The notes: a model not told the origin generated them from the letters alone. A stretch of 64,000 nt of DNA from Marivita sp041725935 (GCA_041725935.1 JBGRQD010000012.1:1-64000), one strand, 5' to 3'. Positions 1-8,196 are shown, counted from the stretch's first letter. Made by a program: numbers and translations.

Positions 1-376
1 AACCCAGAAGACAAACAACCAGACCAGTGCGCCCTAAACTGCCGGCGCGCCCGCCCTGATATACCCCTGAATTATCCACCTCGTCTGCGACCAGTCTTCC
101 AACCAACCGCCCCGTCTGGCGTCCCAACCGCGCCTCAACGCCGCCGGTGAAGGGGTATTTAGAGTTGGTGGCGCAGGACCGCAAGAGGAAAAAACGGGAA
201 ATCATGAATTTCGTCATATTTCCGTCATGTCATTGATTTTTATGTAATTTTCTACTTAACAAATCTCGATCTGCTTCTCCAACTCCCTAGAAAAGCATGT
301 CCTAAGACGCAGCTGCGGCATTATCCACAGGCTTACCCACACCTGCCCCTGCGTCACCTCTGAGACTCGATGCGAT
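1..376. other. Intergenic region with DnaA-box-like sites and an AT-rich stretch
   Basis: I see no convincing gene here. The stretch holds TTATCCACC at 73-81 and TTATCCACA at 321-329. The latter is followed three bases later by the weaker TTACCCACA, and an AT-rich tract lies at about 195-285. These resemble DnaA boxes next to an unwinding region. However, the genes to the right all point toward this region, which is not what a typical origin shows, so the match may be chance. The region also lies downstream of the enoyl-CoA hydratase gene; no clear terminator hairpin with a T-run was found. Confidence 0.3.
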
Positions 377-1162
377 TCACCGCCCCTTCCAGACCGGATC
401 GCGCTTTTCGGCAAAGGCACGGGCGCCCTCGATCTGGTCTTCCGACGCATAAAGCACGTCCACCGTTGCCAATTGGCGCTTGGTGATGCGGTTCATCATG
501 TCCTGAAAAGAGGTGTCTTCGGCCTCGCGCACGATGTCCTTGATCGCCGCATAGACCAGCGGCGGGCCCGACGCCAAAAGTGCCGCCATCTTGCGCACCT
601 CTGCCATGAGGTCGGCGGCGGGATAAACATGATTCACGAATCCCCAACGTGCCGCCTCATCGACATCGAGCCAGCGTCCGGTCAGCAGCATCTCCATTGC
701 GATATGGTAAGGAATGCGCTTGGGCAGCTTTACCGATGCCGCATCCGCCACCGTGCCGGACCGGATTTCTGGTAAGGCGAAACTCGCGTGATCGGCGGCA
801 AGGATGATGTCCGCGCTCAGCGCCAGTTCCAGACCTCCTCCGCAACAGATGCCGTTCACGGCGGCGATCACCGGCTTGTTGAGGTCGCGCAGTTCCTGCA
901 GCCCGCCAAAGCCACCCACACCGTAATCACCATCGACGGCGTCGCCATCCGCTGCCGCCTTGAGATCCCAGCCCGGACAGAAGAACTTGTCCCCTGCCCC
1001 GGTCAGTATGGCAACGCGCAAGCCGGGGTCATCGCGGAAGTCCCGGAACACCTCGCCCATCGCGCGGCTGGTTTGCAGATCAATGGCGTTCGCCTTGGGC
1101 CGGTTCAGCACCACTTCGAGCACGTGGCCATCCCGTGTCACGTTTAAAGGACTGTCCATCAT
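377..1162 (-). CDS. Enoyl-CoA hydratase/isomerase, carnitinyl-CoA dehydratase-like
   Basis: This 261-residue crotonase-fold protein would hydrate crotonobetainyl-CoA or dehydrate carnitinyl-CoA in the cytoplasm. The crotonase signature is visible: an oxyanion-hole segment near residue 65 (FCPGWDLKA) and the glycine-rich PVIAAVNGICCGGGLELALSA block near residues 98-118. The carboxyl end VWKGR resembles the R-WKGR ending common in this family. It is the last gene of the carnitine operon and its ATG overlaps the stop of the upstream acyl-CoA synthetase by four bases. An adjacent second ATG (at 1159) is an alternative start. The CaiD-like assignment rests on family resemblance plus operon context; a general short-chain enoyl-CoA hydratase is the alternative. 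Confidence 0.85.
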   Translation of the reverse strand: MMDSPLNVTRDGHVLEVVLNRPKANAIDLQTSRAMGEVFRDFRDDPGLRVAILTGAGDKFFCPGWDLKAAADGDAVDGDYGVGGFGGLQELRDLNKPVIAAVNGICCGGGLELALSADIILAADHASFALPEIRSGTVADAASVKLPKRIPYHIAMEMLLTGRWLDVDEAARWGFVNHVYPAADLMAEVRKMAALLASGPPLVYAAIKDIVREAEDTSFQDMMNRITKRQLATVDVLYASEDQIEGARAFAEKRDPVWKGR

Positions 1163-3165
1163 CGCTCCTCCCGGATCAGCGAATCCGCCACCACCGCGCG
1201 GGTCGGGGTGACGATCAGCGGGTTGATCTCAATTTCGGCCACACGCCCGCCTTGTGCAACCACGTAGTCCTGCACCTTCAGCACGGCTGCAATCAACGCA
1301 GCCCGGTTGACCACAGAATTCCCTCTGTACCCGTCGAGCAGCGGCGCGATGCGCAGGCTGTCCAGTGCGGATGCAATCTCGGACTCAGTGGCGGCTACCA
1401 GCAGATGGCAAGTGTCCTGCCACAGTTCGGTCAACACCCCCCCTGCCCCGAGGGTGAGAACGTAGCCATGGGCCGGATCGGCGACGATGCCCAGCAACAC
1501 CTCGGCAACGCCATCCGCGATCATCTCTTCTATATAGAAGCGGTCGCACCCCATGGCGGTGGCCGCATCGACCACCTCTGCTGCGCTCTGCAACCCGATT
1601 ACGACACCGCCGCTGTCGGATTTATGCGCCAGCCCCCGCGCCTTGAGCACCACGGGCAGGAGCGCTTGTGCCGCTTGCCCGGCCTCCTCGGGGCTGGTCG
1701 CCCCAGCATGGCACGGCACATCGAGACCACATCGCGCCAGAATGGCCTTCGCCTCGGCCTCATCGCGCAGGACGGTTTCCGTGTGCGGACGCGGCAGCGG
1801 GATCGGGCGATCTGAGTCACTCGGGACGCGCGGGCCGTAGATCACCGCCAGCGCATCGAGCGCTGCATCCAACCCGTGCAGCGGCAGGATACCGACCTGC
1901 ATCAGACGCGCTGCCATATCCTCGGGCAGCGACTCCAACAGCGAAGACAGGAGCGCAATGGGCTTGCCGGTTTGCCGACGCGCCATGATCGCGGCCGTTT
2001 CCACGCAATCCCATGCGTCGGTCTGGCAGCGGTCGGGACGCGGGAAATCCACCACGATCAAGGTTAGCGCCGCAGGACCGGACGCCATGATCGCATAGAC
2101 CTCGGCCATCCTCGGCACGTCGTTCCAGATGAAGGTGTGGTAATCGAGCGGATTGGCGCGGGTGACCAGCGGGCCAAGCACTGACTCGAGTGCGGTGTCC
2201 TGTGCTGCGGTCAAGGGCGCAAAGGCCAGCCCCCGCGCCTCACCACCATCCGCCATCAGGCTCGCCTCTCCACCCGAACAGGACAGCGACGCGATGCGAC
2301 CGGGGGCCACCGGGCCATACAGATGCGCGTGCTTGAGCGCCTCGATCAGCGCATCGAGCGACCGGACCCGAAGGATGCCCAATCGGTCAAACAGCGCGCT
2401 GGCTCCGGCATCGGACCCGGCCAAGGATGCCGTGTGCGACAGAGCGGCGGTCTGCGCCGCCTCGGACCGGCCGGATTTCAGCGCGATCACCGGTTTGCCG
2501 AGGCGATGCGCCTCTTGCATCAGCGCCTGCAACGCGGCGATGTCACCGACCCCTTCGATATGCAGGCCAAGCGCCGTGATCCTTGGGTCGCGGACTAGGT
2601 GCAGACCGATCTCGCTCAGCCCGGTCTGCGCCTGGTTGCCCGCCGTACCAAGAAAGCCGATGGGCAGGCCGCGCCTCTGCATCGACAGGTTCAGCGCGAT
2701 GTTGGAGCTTTGCGTCAGGATCGCCACGCCTGCGGGCACCGGTATCAGACCATGCACGTCCGGCCAAAGCGCGACGGCGTCCAGGGCATTCACGAAGCCG
2801 TAGCAATTTGGCCCGACGATCGCCATGTCCCCGGCGGCAGCCAGCAGGGCCGCGTTCAGTGCGCCGCCGTCGCCGGTTTCGGCAAAACCGCTGGCAAAAC
2901 AGACAGCCCCTCCTGCCCCCTTGCTAGACAGGTCGCGCAGGCAGTCCACGGTGGCGCTGCGGTTCACACCGATGAAGCAGGCATCGGGTGCGGCTGGTAA
3001 TTCCGAAATGCTACGGATCGCACCTTCGGCAGTTGGATGCACATGCCAGACGGGACCGTTGAACCCGCTCCGCGCCAGCGACGCGATCACCGACCGACAC
3101 CACGCGCCGCCGCCGATCACCGCGACCGAGGACGGTCGGAACAGGCGGTTGAGGTTGCCCGTCAC
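1159..3165 (-). CDS. ADP-forming acyl-CoA synthetase (acetate--CoA ligase family)
   Basis: This 668-residue protein has the architecture of NDP-forming acyl-CoA synthetases. A CoA-binding Rossmann domain opens with SSVAVIGGG at about residue 12, two succinyl-CoA-synthetase-like domains occupy roughly residues 150-440, and a carboxyl ATP-grasp domain covers about 455-668. It should activate a carboxylate with ATP and CoA. In this operon the likely substrate is carnitine, gamma-butyrobetaine or crotonobetaine, a job done in other bacteria by AMP-forming ligases (CaiC) or CoA transferases (CaiB). That substrate is inference. The start is GTG, on the edge of a palindromic repeat, with no clear Shine-Dalgarno sequence. 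The stop overlaps the hydratase start. Confidence 0.85.
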   Translation of the reverse strand: MTGNLNRLFRPSSVAVIGGGAWCRSVIASLARSGFNGPVWHVHPTAEGAIRSISELPAAPDACFIGVNRSATVDCLRDLSSKGAGGAVCFASGFAETGDGGALNAALLAAAGDMAIVGPNCYGFVNALDAVALWPDVHGLIPVPAGVAILTQSSNIALNLSMQRRGLPIGFLGTAGNQAQTGLSEIGLHLVRDPRITALGLHIEGVGDIAALQALMQEAHRLGKPVIALKSGRSEAAQTAALSHTASLAGSDAGASALFDRLGILRVRSLDALIEALKHAHLYGPVAPGRIASLSCSGGEASLMADGGEARGLAFAPLTAAQDTALESVLGPLVTRANPLDYHTFIWNDVPRMAEVYAIMASGPAALTLIVVDFPRPDRCQTDAWDCVETAAIMARRQTGKPIALLSSLLESLPEDMAARLMQVGILPLHGLDAALDALAVIYGPRVPSDSDRPIPLPRPHTETVLRDEAEAKAILARCGLDVPCHAGATSPEEAGQAAQALLPVVLKARGLAHKSDSGGVVIGLQSAAEVVDAATAMGCDRFYIEEMIADGVAEVLLGIVADPAHGYVLTLGAGGVLTELWQDTCHLLVAATESEIASALDSLRIAPLLDGYRGNSVVNRAALIAAVLKVQDYVVAQGGRVAEIEINPLIVTPTRAVVADSLIREER

Positions 3166-3205
3166 GATGCGTCAACGCATCGCAGCGTTTCCGTTGACGG
3201 AAACG
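3165..3205. repeat. Paired palindrome repeat, copy 1
   Basis: Two adjacent perfect palindromes lie in the gap between the acyl-CoA dehydrogenase and acyl-CoA synthetase genes. Palindrome A is CGATGCGT-CA-ACGCATCG (3165-3182). Palindrome B is CGTTTCCGTTGACGGAAACG (3186-3205). The same pair recurs at 11333-11377 and 61230-61273, so this is an interspersed element, not a gene-specific operator. It abuts the GTG start of the synthetase gene and could affect its translation. Confidence 0.8.
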
Positions 3206-3206
3206 G

Positions 3207-3250
3207 CTGGGGCTCTGGCCCAGACCGCGAGGTATTTTTCAACCAGAGAA
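3207..3250. repeat. Hairpin plus CGAGGTATTT element, copy 1
   Basis: A small hairpin (CTGGG 3207-3211 with CCCAG 3219-3223) is followed by GAGGTATTTTTCAACCAGAG (3229-3248). The same composite, a G-run/C-run hairpin and then CGAGATATTT or CGAGGTATTT and CCAGAGA, is seen at 49125-49174 and 61276-61342. It looks like a repeated intergenic element of this genome. Its function is unknown. Confidence 0.7.
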
Positions 3251-3258
3251 GCCGCATG

Positions 3259-4419
3259 TCACGCTCCCAGAGGCCGCAGCAGATCACGGCTGATGATGTG
3301 GCGCTGGATTTCGCTGGTGCCATCCCAGATCCGTTCGACACGCGCATCACGCCAGAAGCGTTCGATGGGATAGTCGTCCATCAACCCCATGCCGCCGTGA
3401 ATTTGCAGCGTTGCATCGGTCACGCGGGCCAGCATTTCGCTGGCATAGAGTTTCGCGCTCGCGATTTCACGGTTCGCGGGCAGGCCCTGATCCAGACGCC
3501 ATGCCGCCGACAGAGTCAGCCAGTCGGCGGCGTCGATCTCGGTGATCATGTCGGCGATCTGGAAACTGACGCCCTGGAACTTGCCGATCTGCTGGCCGAA
3601 TTGTTTGCGCTCGGCGGCATAGCTCAGGGCATGGTCAAACACGCGCCGCGCGCGGCCGACGCTCATCGTGGCAACGGTGATCCGCGTGGCATAAAGCCAG
3701 GTGTTCATCACCTCGAACCCGCCATCGACCGCGCCCAGAACCTGCGCGTCACTCAAGCGGCAATCATTGAATTCGAGGATGCAGTTTTTGTAGCCGCGGT
3801 GGCTGACGGATCTGTAGCCGTCGCGCACGGCAAAGCCGGGGTGGCCGCGATCCACTAGAAAACAGGTAATGCGTTTTTTCGGTCCCTTGGGCGTGTCATC
3901 AACCCCGGTGGCGACAAAGACGATAAAGAAATCCGCGTGATCGGCGCCAGAGATAAAATGCTTGGTCCCGTTGACGACCCAATCACCGCCCTGCCGCCTA
4001 GCGGTGCAGGCCATGCCGCGCACATCCGATCCGGCTTCGGGTTCGGTCATCGCAAGGGCATCCATCCGTTCGCCGCGCACCGCGGGCAGCAGATACCGGT
4101 CGCGCTGGTCGCCGTCGCAGGCCATCAGGATGTTCTGCGGCCGGCCAAAGAAATGCGTGAGCGCCATGGACCCGCGCCCCAACTCGCGTTCCACCAGCGC
4201 GAAATCGAGGTGGCTCAACCCCGCACCGCCTACCTCTTCTGGGAAGTTGCAGGCGTAGAAGCCCAGATCGATCACCTTGCGCTTGATGTCCTGCGCCACC
4301 TCTGCCGGAACCTCACCCGAGCGTTCGACCTCGGCCTCGTGCGGGTAGATCTCGCGTTCGACAAAATCCCGCACGGTGGAGACGATCATCTCCTGTTCAT
4401 CGCTCAGCCCGAAATTCAT
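3259..4419 (-). CDS. Acyl-CoA dehydrogenase (candidate gamma-butyrobetainyl-CoA dehydrogenase)
   Basis: This is a 386-residue FAD-dependent acyl-CoA dehydrogenase of normal family length. It shows the middle-domain signature LAMTEPEAGSDVRG near residue 138, the YAAERKQFGQQIGKFQ helix near 270, and the carboxyl GGMGLMDDYPIERFWRDA segment near 340. It should oxidise an acyl-CoA to a 2-enoyl-CoA or catalyse the reverse (CaiA-like) step. Next to the hydratase and synthetase, gamma-butyrobetainyl-CoA to crotonobetainyl-CoA is the best guess. The motif IWDGTSEIQR places Asp366 where many family members carry the catalytic Glu (YEGTS). Its ATG overlaps the stop of the carnitine dehydrogenase gene by four bases. 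Confidence 0.9.
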   Translation of the reverse strand: MNFGLSDEQEMIVSTVRDFVEREIYPHEAEVERSGEVPAEVAQDIKRKVIDLGFYACNFPEEVGGAGLSHLDFALVERELGRGSMALTHFFGRPQNILMACDGDQRDRYLLPAVRGERMDALAMTEPEAGSDVRGMACTARRQGGDWVVNGTKHFISGADHADFFIVFVATGVDDTPKGPKKRITCFLVDRGHPGFAVRDGYRSVSHRGYKNCILEFNDCRLSDAQVLGAVDGGFEVMNTWLYATRITVATMSVGRARRVFDHALSYAAERKQFGQQIGKFQGVSFQIADMITEIDAADWLTLSAAWRLDQGLPANREIASAKLYASEMLARVTDATLQIHGGMGLMDDYPIERFWRDARVERIWDGTSEIQRHIISRDLLRPLGA

Positions 4420-5831
4420 GCCGCCACCTCTGCATGTGCTGCCGCAAGACGCTCCAGCGCCTCCGCCAAATGCGGCAGCGGTGGACAGGACCTGCGGGTT
4501 TCGAGCGACACGTGCAGCAGAAACTGGTCACAGGTCGCGAGCAATGCGTCATCGGCCGCGCGGTGCATCTGGTGCCAGAGCTTGAGCTTCTTGCCCTCAC
4601 CCAGTGTCACGCGAGTGGTGACGCGGATGTCCTCTCCGGCATGGGTTTCGGCGAGATACCTGATGCTGGTCTCAGCGGTGAAATAGCTGTGCCCGGCCGC
4701 GATGTACTCCCGGTCCGCACCGATATGGGTCATCAACTCCTCCGAGGCATCGCTGAAGAGCTGGCCGTAGCGGCCTTCGTTCATGTGACCGTTGATGTCA
4801 GTCCAATCCACCGGCACCACGCGGCGCACGGTGATCAGCGGGATCTCGTCACCCAGAGGCGCACGCAGAGCTGTGTCGTGATCGAGGATCAGCTTGCCCG
4901 CCGCAGCGCCCTGCTGTTTCAGCGCGCGCAGGATGGCGACGAGGTTGTTGTCGCGCAGACGTTCCAGATCGCGAATGCCCATGTGGCCGGACTGCGCATC
5001 GGATTGCCCCGCGATCAGGTCCACCAACTCATCTGTAAACTCGGGTACATCGGTCAACTTGGTCCAGGGCCACTGCAGGCAAGGACCGAACTGCGCCATG
5101 AAGTGCCGCATGCCCGCCTCGCCGCCTGCGACGCGGTAGGTCTCGAAGAGGCCCATCTGCGCCCAGCGAAGGCCAAAGCCGTAGCGGATCGCGTTGTCGA
5201 TCTCTTCGGTGGTGGCGATGCCGTCCTTGACCAGCCACAGCGCCTCGCGCCAGACGGCCTCCAGAAAACGGTCCGCGATATGGGCATCGATCTCGGCGCG
5301 CACATGCAGGGGATACATGCCGATCCCGGTCAGGTTCTCCTTGGCGCGCGTCATGATTGCGGAGTCTGACGCAGCACTGGGCACCAGTTCGATCAGGGGC
5401 AGAAGGTAGACGGGATTGAACGGGTGCGCGACCATGATCTGGCCGGGACGTGCAGCACCCTCCTGCAATTCGGACGGTTTGAAGCCGGAGGTCGAGGAGG
5501 CCAGAACCGCCGCTTCAGAACAGGCCGCCTGTATCTCGGCAATGACCTTGTGCTTGATGTCGAGCCGTTCCGGCACGCTTTCCTGTATCCAGTCGGCGCC
5601 GCTGACGGCCTCGGCCACGCTGCCGACATAGGTGATTGCGCCCCGTGTCGGCATCGGTGCCTCGTAGAGCATCGGAAGAACCCGCGCCGCGTTGGCCATG
5701 ACCTCGCTGATCTTGCGCTCGGCTTCGGGGTCGGGATCGAAAATCCGAACCTCCCATCCCATCAGGGCAAACCGCGCGGCCCAGCCGCCACCGATCACGC
5801 CGCCGCCGATGATCGCTGCAATGCCTGTCAT
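4416..5831 (-). CDS. lcdH: L-carnitine 3-dehydrogenase fused to betainyl-CoA thioesterase
   Basis: This 471-residue two-domain protein joins two carnitine-pathway steps. The amino part (about residues 1-320) is a 3-hydroxyacyl-CoA-dehydrogenase-like NAD enzyme with GGGVIGGGWAARFALMGW and the SSTSGFKPSEL and VAHPFNPVYLLPLIE blocks. It oxidises L-carnitine to 3-dehydrocarnitine. The carboxyl part (about 330-471) is a hotdog thioesterase with DWTDINGHMNEGRY, expected to hydrolyse betainyl-CoA made by the BKACE enzyme of the same operon. I chose the ATG at 5831 because it precedes the Rossmann motif directly and overlaps the SDR stop (ATGA); a longer frame upstream to 5945 looks spurious. Such fusions are known in alphaproteobacterial carnitine clusters. 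Confidence 0.93.
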   Translation of the reverse strand: MTGIAAIIGGGVIGGGWAARFALMGWEVRIFDPDPEAERKISEVMANAARVLPMLYEAPMPTRGAITYVGSVAEAVSGADWIQESVPERLDIKHKVIAEIQAACSEAAVLASSTSGFKPSELQEGAARPGQIMVAHPFNPVYLLPLIELVPSAASDSAIMTRAKENLTGIGMYPLHVRAEIDAHIADRFLEAVWREALWLVKDGIATTEEIDNAIRYGFGLRWAQMGLFETYRVAGGEAGMRHFMAQFGPCLQWPWTKLTDVPEFTDELVDLIAGQSDAQSGHMGIRDLERLRDNNLVAILRALKQQGAAAGKLILDHDTALRAPLGDEIPLITVRRVVPVDWTDINGHMNEGRYGQLFSDASEELMTHIGADREYIAAGHSYFTAETSIRYLAETHAGEDIRVTTRVTLGEGKKLKLWHQMHRAADDALLATCDQFLLHVSLETRRSCPPLPHLAEALERLAAAHAEVAA

Positions 5832-6589
5832 GGTGTCAATGTCTCCGTATGTCCGTCGATGGCCAGGATCTGGCCCGATATCCGTTTCGCTTGCGGTGAG
5901 GCGAGCCACGACACCGTGTCCGCCACATCCTCTGCCGTGACCCAAGTGCGCAGGGAAACACCCTTGACGTAAAGCGCGCGCACCTCGTCCTCGGTCTTGC
6001 CCGACGCTGCGGCTTCCATCGCGACGACACGGTCCATCCTGTCACCCTCGACCGCGCCGGGGCAGATCGCGTTCACCCGAACGCCCGAGGGTCCAAGCTC
6101 CATCGCGAGGGTCTTGGTCAATCCGACGATGCCCCATTTCGCCGTCGCATAGGGGGATCGCAGGGGATAGCCGAACTGCCCGGCCGTGGAGGAGGTCAGC
6201 ACGATCAACCCCTGCCCAGCCGCCCGCATGACCCGCGCCGCCCAGCGACAGGTCAGGAACGCGCCGGACAGGTTCACCTCGATGCAGCGGTTCCAATCGG
6301 CCTGAGACAGGTCTTCGATCCGTCCCGCAGGACCCCCCGTTCCGGCATTGGCGCAGACCACATCGACAGCAGGCCACGCGACTTCGATCCTGTCGAAGAA
6401 CGCCTGCATCTGTGCCTCGATCGTGACATCGGTAGCCTCTGCGATATGGCCGGGATGGGTGTTGGCAAAAGCGGCAACGGCGTCCGGATCGGCGTCACAG
6501 ATCGCGACGCGGTCACCTTCGGTGATGAACCGCTCCGCCATCGCGCGGCCAAGCCCGGAGGCACCGCCGGTGATGACCACATGCCTCAC
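5828..6589 (-). CDS. SDR-family oxidoreductase
   Basis: This 253-residue classical short-chain dehydrogenase has GGASGLGRAM at the amino end (nucleotide binding), a CANAG-type motif (VVCANAGTGGPAGR), the catalytic Ser followed by YATAK, and VNAICPG. It should interconvert a hydroxyl and a keto group with NAD(P)H. The start is a GTG at 6589 that overlaps the upstream SGNH hydrolase stop as GTGA; translation from 6652 would add residues without family resemblance. Within the carnitine operon it might act on a carnitine-related or side-chain hydroxy compound, but carnitine itself is already served by the dedicated dehydrogenase downstream. The substrate is not predictable from sequence. Confidence 0.88.
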   Translation of the reverse strand: MRHVVITGGASGLGRAMAERFITEGDRVAICDADPDAVAAFANTHPGHIAEATDVTIEAQMQAFFDRIEVAWPAVDVVCANAGTGGPAGRIEDLSQADWNRCIEVNLSGAFLTCRWAARVMRAAGQGLIVLTSSTAGQFGYPLRSPYATAKWGIVGLTKTLAMELGPSGVRVNAICPGAVEGDRMDRVVAMEAAASGKTEDEVRALYVKGVSLRTWVTAEDVADTVSWLASPQAKRISGQILAIDGHTETLTP

Positions 6590-7209
6590 AGCCGCGCGCC
6601 CGCAGCTTTGGCCATTGCGGCGCCCAAAGCGTGATGCGCGCTGGCCTCCCAATGCACACCGTCTTGGGGCGATGGCGACGCCACTGATCCGGCGTCGAAA
6701 AAGCCACAGCCCTGACGCTCTGCCGCAGCCCTGATATGATCCGCGAGCCCCTGCTGCCGCGCCTCAGCCCCGGCGAACACGTCCGTGAGAATGCCCGATT
6801 CCAACACCGGTGCGGGTGCGACCAGCAAAATGTCCTTCACCACGTTTTCACTGCGCGTGACCAGCACCAGCCGCTCCAGCGACCGCGCGATTTCGAACGC
6901 GGTCACCGAGAAGCGGTGCTTGAGGTCATTGGTCCCCAGCATAAGGATCATCAGGTCGATCGGCGTGTGGCTGTGCAGGATCGCGGGCAACACCGTCAGC
7001 CCGTTGCGCATGCCGCCTTCGACCGAATCGTCATGCACCGTGGTCCGCCCCGGCAAACCTTCCGAGATGACCTGATGGTCCGCCCCCAGCGCCTTGGCCA
7101 TCACGTCGGGCCAGCGGTCCCCGGGCGCATGACGGGCGAATTTCCCCAATTGTTCCAACGGCAAAGTGCCGTGGGTGTTGCTGTCACCGTAGCACAGGAC
7201 CACTGCCAT
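6586..7209 (-). CDS. SGNH/GDSL-family hydrolase
   Basis: This 207-residue SGNH hydrolase has all the hallmark blocks: GDSNTHGT at residues 8-15 with the nucleophile Ser, the Gly/Asn block GTNDLKHRF near residue 96, and the carboxyl DGVHW block with the catalytic Asp and His. There is no signal peptide, so it is cytoplasmic. Relatives are arylesterases and carbohydrate or acyl esterases. Its place directly after the BKACE gene (3-bp gap) in a carnitine operon suggests an esterase for O-acylcarnitines that releases free carnitine. That role is inference. Confidence 0.85.
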   Translation of the reverse strand: MAVVLCYGDSNTHGTLPLEQLGKFARHAPGDRWPDVMAKALGADHQVISEGLPGRTTVHDDSVEGGMRNGLTVLPAILHSHTPIDLMILMLGTNDLKHRFSVTAFEIARSLERLVLVTRSENVVKDILLVAPAPVLESGILTDVFAGAEARQQGLADHIRAAAERQGCGFFDAGSVASPSPQDGVHWEASAHHALGAAMAKAAGARL

Positions 7210-7212
7210 CGC

Positions 7213-8127
7213 TCAGCCCTTCGGCGCTTGCTTGGTCAGGCCCAGCTTGGTCCGAACCTCGGCAGGTCTCATGATCCGTGCGCCCATGCCCTCGATGATG
7301 CCGACGGCGCGTTCGACCAGTTGCGCATTGGTGGCGAGCACGCCCTTTTCCAGCCAGAGGTTGTCTTCGAGGCCCACACGCACGTGGCCCCCCGCCAGTA
7401 CGGCTGCAGCGACATAGGCCATCTGGTTGCGCCCGAGTGAAAATGCACTGAAGGTCCAGTGATCTGGCACGTTATTGACCATTGCCATCACGGTGTTGAG
7501 GTCGTTCGGCGCGCCCCAGGGCACACCCATGCACAGCTGCACCAGAGCCGGGTCATCAAGGACGCCCTCTTTGACCAACTCCTTGGCAAACCACAGATGT
7601 CCGGTGTCGAACGCCTCGATCTCGGGCTTCACGCCCAGGTCGGTCATCATCCGGCCCATCGCGCGGAGCATGCCGGGGGTATTGGTCATGACGTAATCGG
7701 CTTCGGCGAAATTCATCGTGCCACAATCAAGCGTGCAAATCTCGGGCAGGCATTCCGCGATATGGGCAACACGCTCTGTCGCGCCTGCCATATCGGTGCC
7801 TTGAGCATTCACCGGCAGCGGATGTTCTGTCGATCCGAAGGTGATATCGCCGCCCATGCCGGCGGTCAGGTTCAGGACCACGTCCACCTCCGCATCGCGG
7901 ATGCGGTCCGTAACCTCCCGATAATATTCAACTTTCCGCGATGGCGCGCCGGTCTCCGGGTCGCGGACATGGCAATGCACGATGGCGGCACCAGCTTTGG
8001 CGGCGGCGATGGCGCTGTCGGCGATCTGTTTTGGGGATCTGGGGACGTGGGGGCTGCGGTCCTGGGTGCCACCGGATCCGGTGACGGCGCAGGTGATGAA
8101 GACCTCCTGGGTCATGGCAAGCGGCAT
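7213..8127 (-). CDS. BKACE family protein, 3-dehydrocarnitine cleavage enzyme
   Basis: This 304-residue beta-keto acid cleavage enzyme (DUF849/BKACE) binds zinc. The HCHVRDPETG motif near residue 47, the NLTAGMGG motif near 80 and the GHVRVGLEDNLWLEKG segment near 250 are visible. The family condenses a beta-keto acid with acetyl-CoA and splits it. Beside a carnitine 3-dehydrogenase, 3-dehydrocarnitine would give betainyl-CoA and acetoacetate, which the neighbouring thioesterase domain completes. It is the first gene of the operon. The ATG at 8127 has a good GGGAGGA ribosome-binding site, whereas upstream in-frame codons to 8370 look like noncoding leader. A repeated operator candidate lies at 8166-8196. 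Confidence 0.93.
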   Translation of the reverse strand: MPLAMTQEVFITCAVTGSGGTQDRSPHVPRSPKQIADSAIAAAKAGAAIVHCHVRDPETGAPSRKVEYYREVTDRIRDAEVDVVLNLTAGMGGDITFGSTEHPLPVNAQGTDMAGATERVAHIAECLPEICTLDCGTMNFAEADYVMTNTPGMLRAMGRMMTDLGVKPEIEAFDTGHLWFAKELVKEGVLDDPALVQLCMGVPWGAPNDLNTVMAMVNNVPDHWTFSAFSLGRNQMAYVAAAVLAGGHVRVGLEDNLWLEKGVLATNAQLVERAVGIIEGMGARIMRPAEVRTKLGLTKQAPKG

Positions 8128-8165
8128 GTCTGTCCTCCCTCGGCTTTGCGCAGAGACTGCGGGGG

Positions 8166-8196
8166 AATGCGACGGGCTGCAATGGGGATTGCGACA
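8166..8196 (-). promoter_or_regulatory. Candidate activator site: TGTCGCAAT direct repeat upstream of carnitine operon
   Basis: Reading the minus strand, TGTCGCAAT (8196-8188) is followed after 13 bases by CGTCGCATT (8174-8166), a 22-bp start-to-start period. The same arrangement, with two exact TGTCGCAAT copies 22 bp apart, lies upstream of the ABC importer operon at 44889-44919. Direct half-sites about two helical turns apart are typical of AraC-family activators, the family that includes the carnitine and betaine regulators CdhR and GbdR. Binding itself is inference. Confidence 0.5.
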
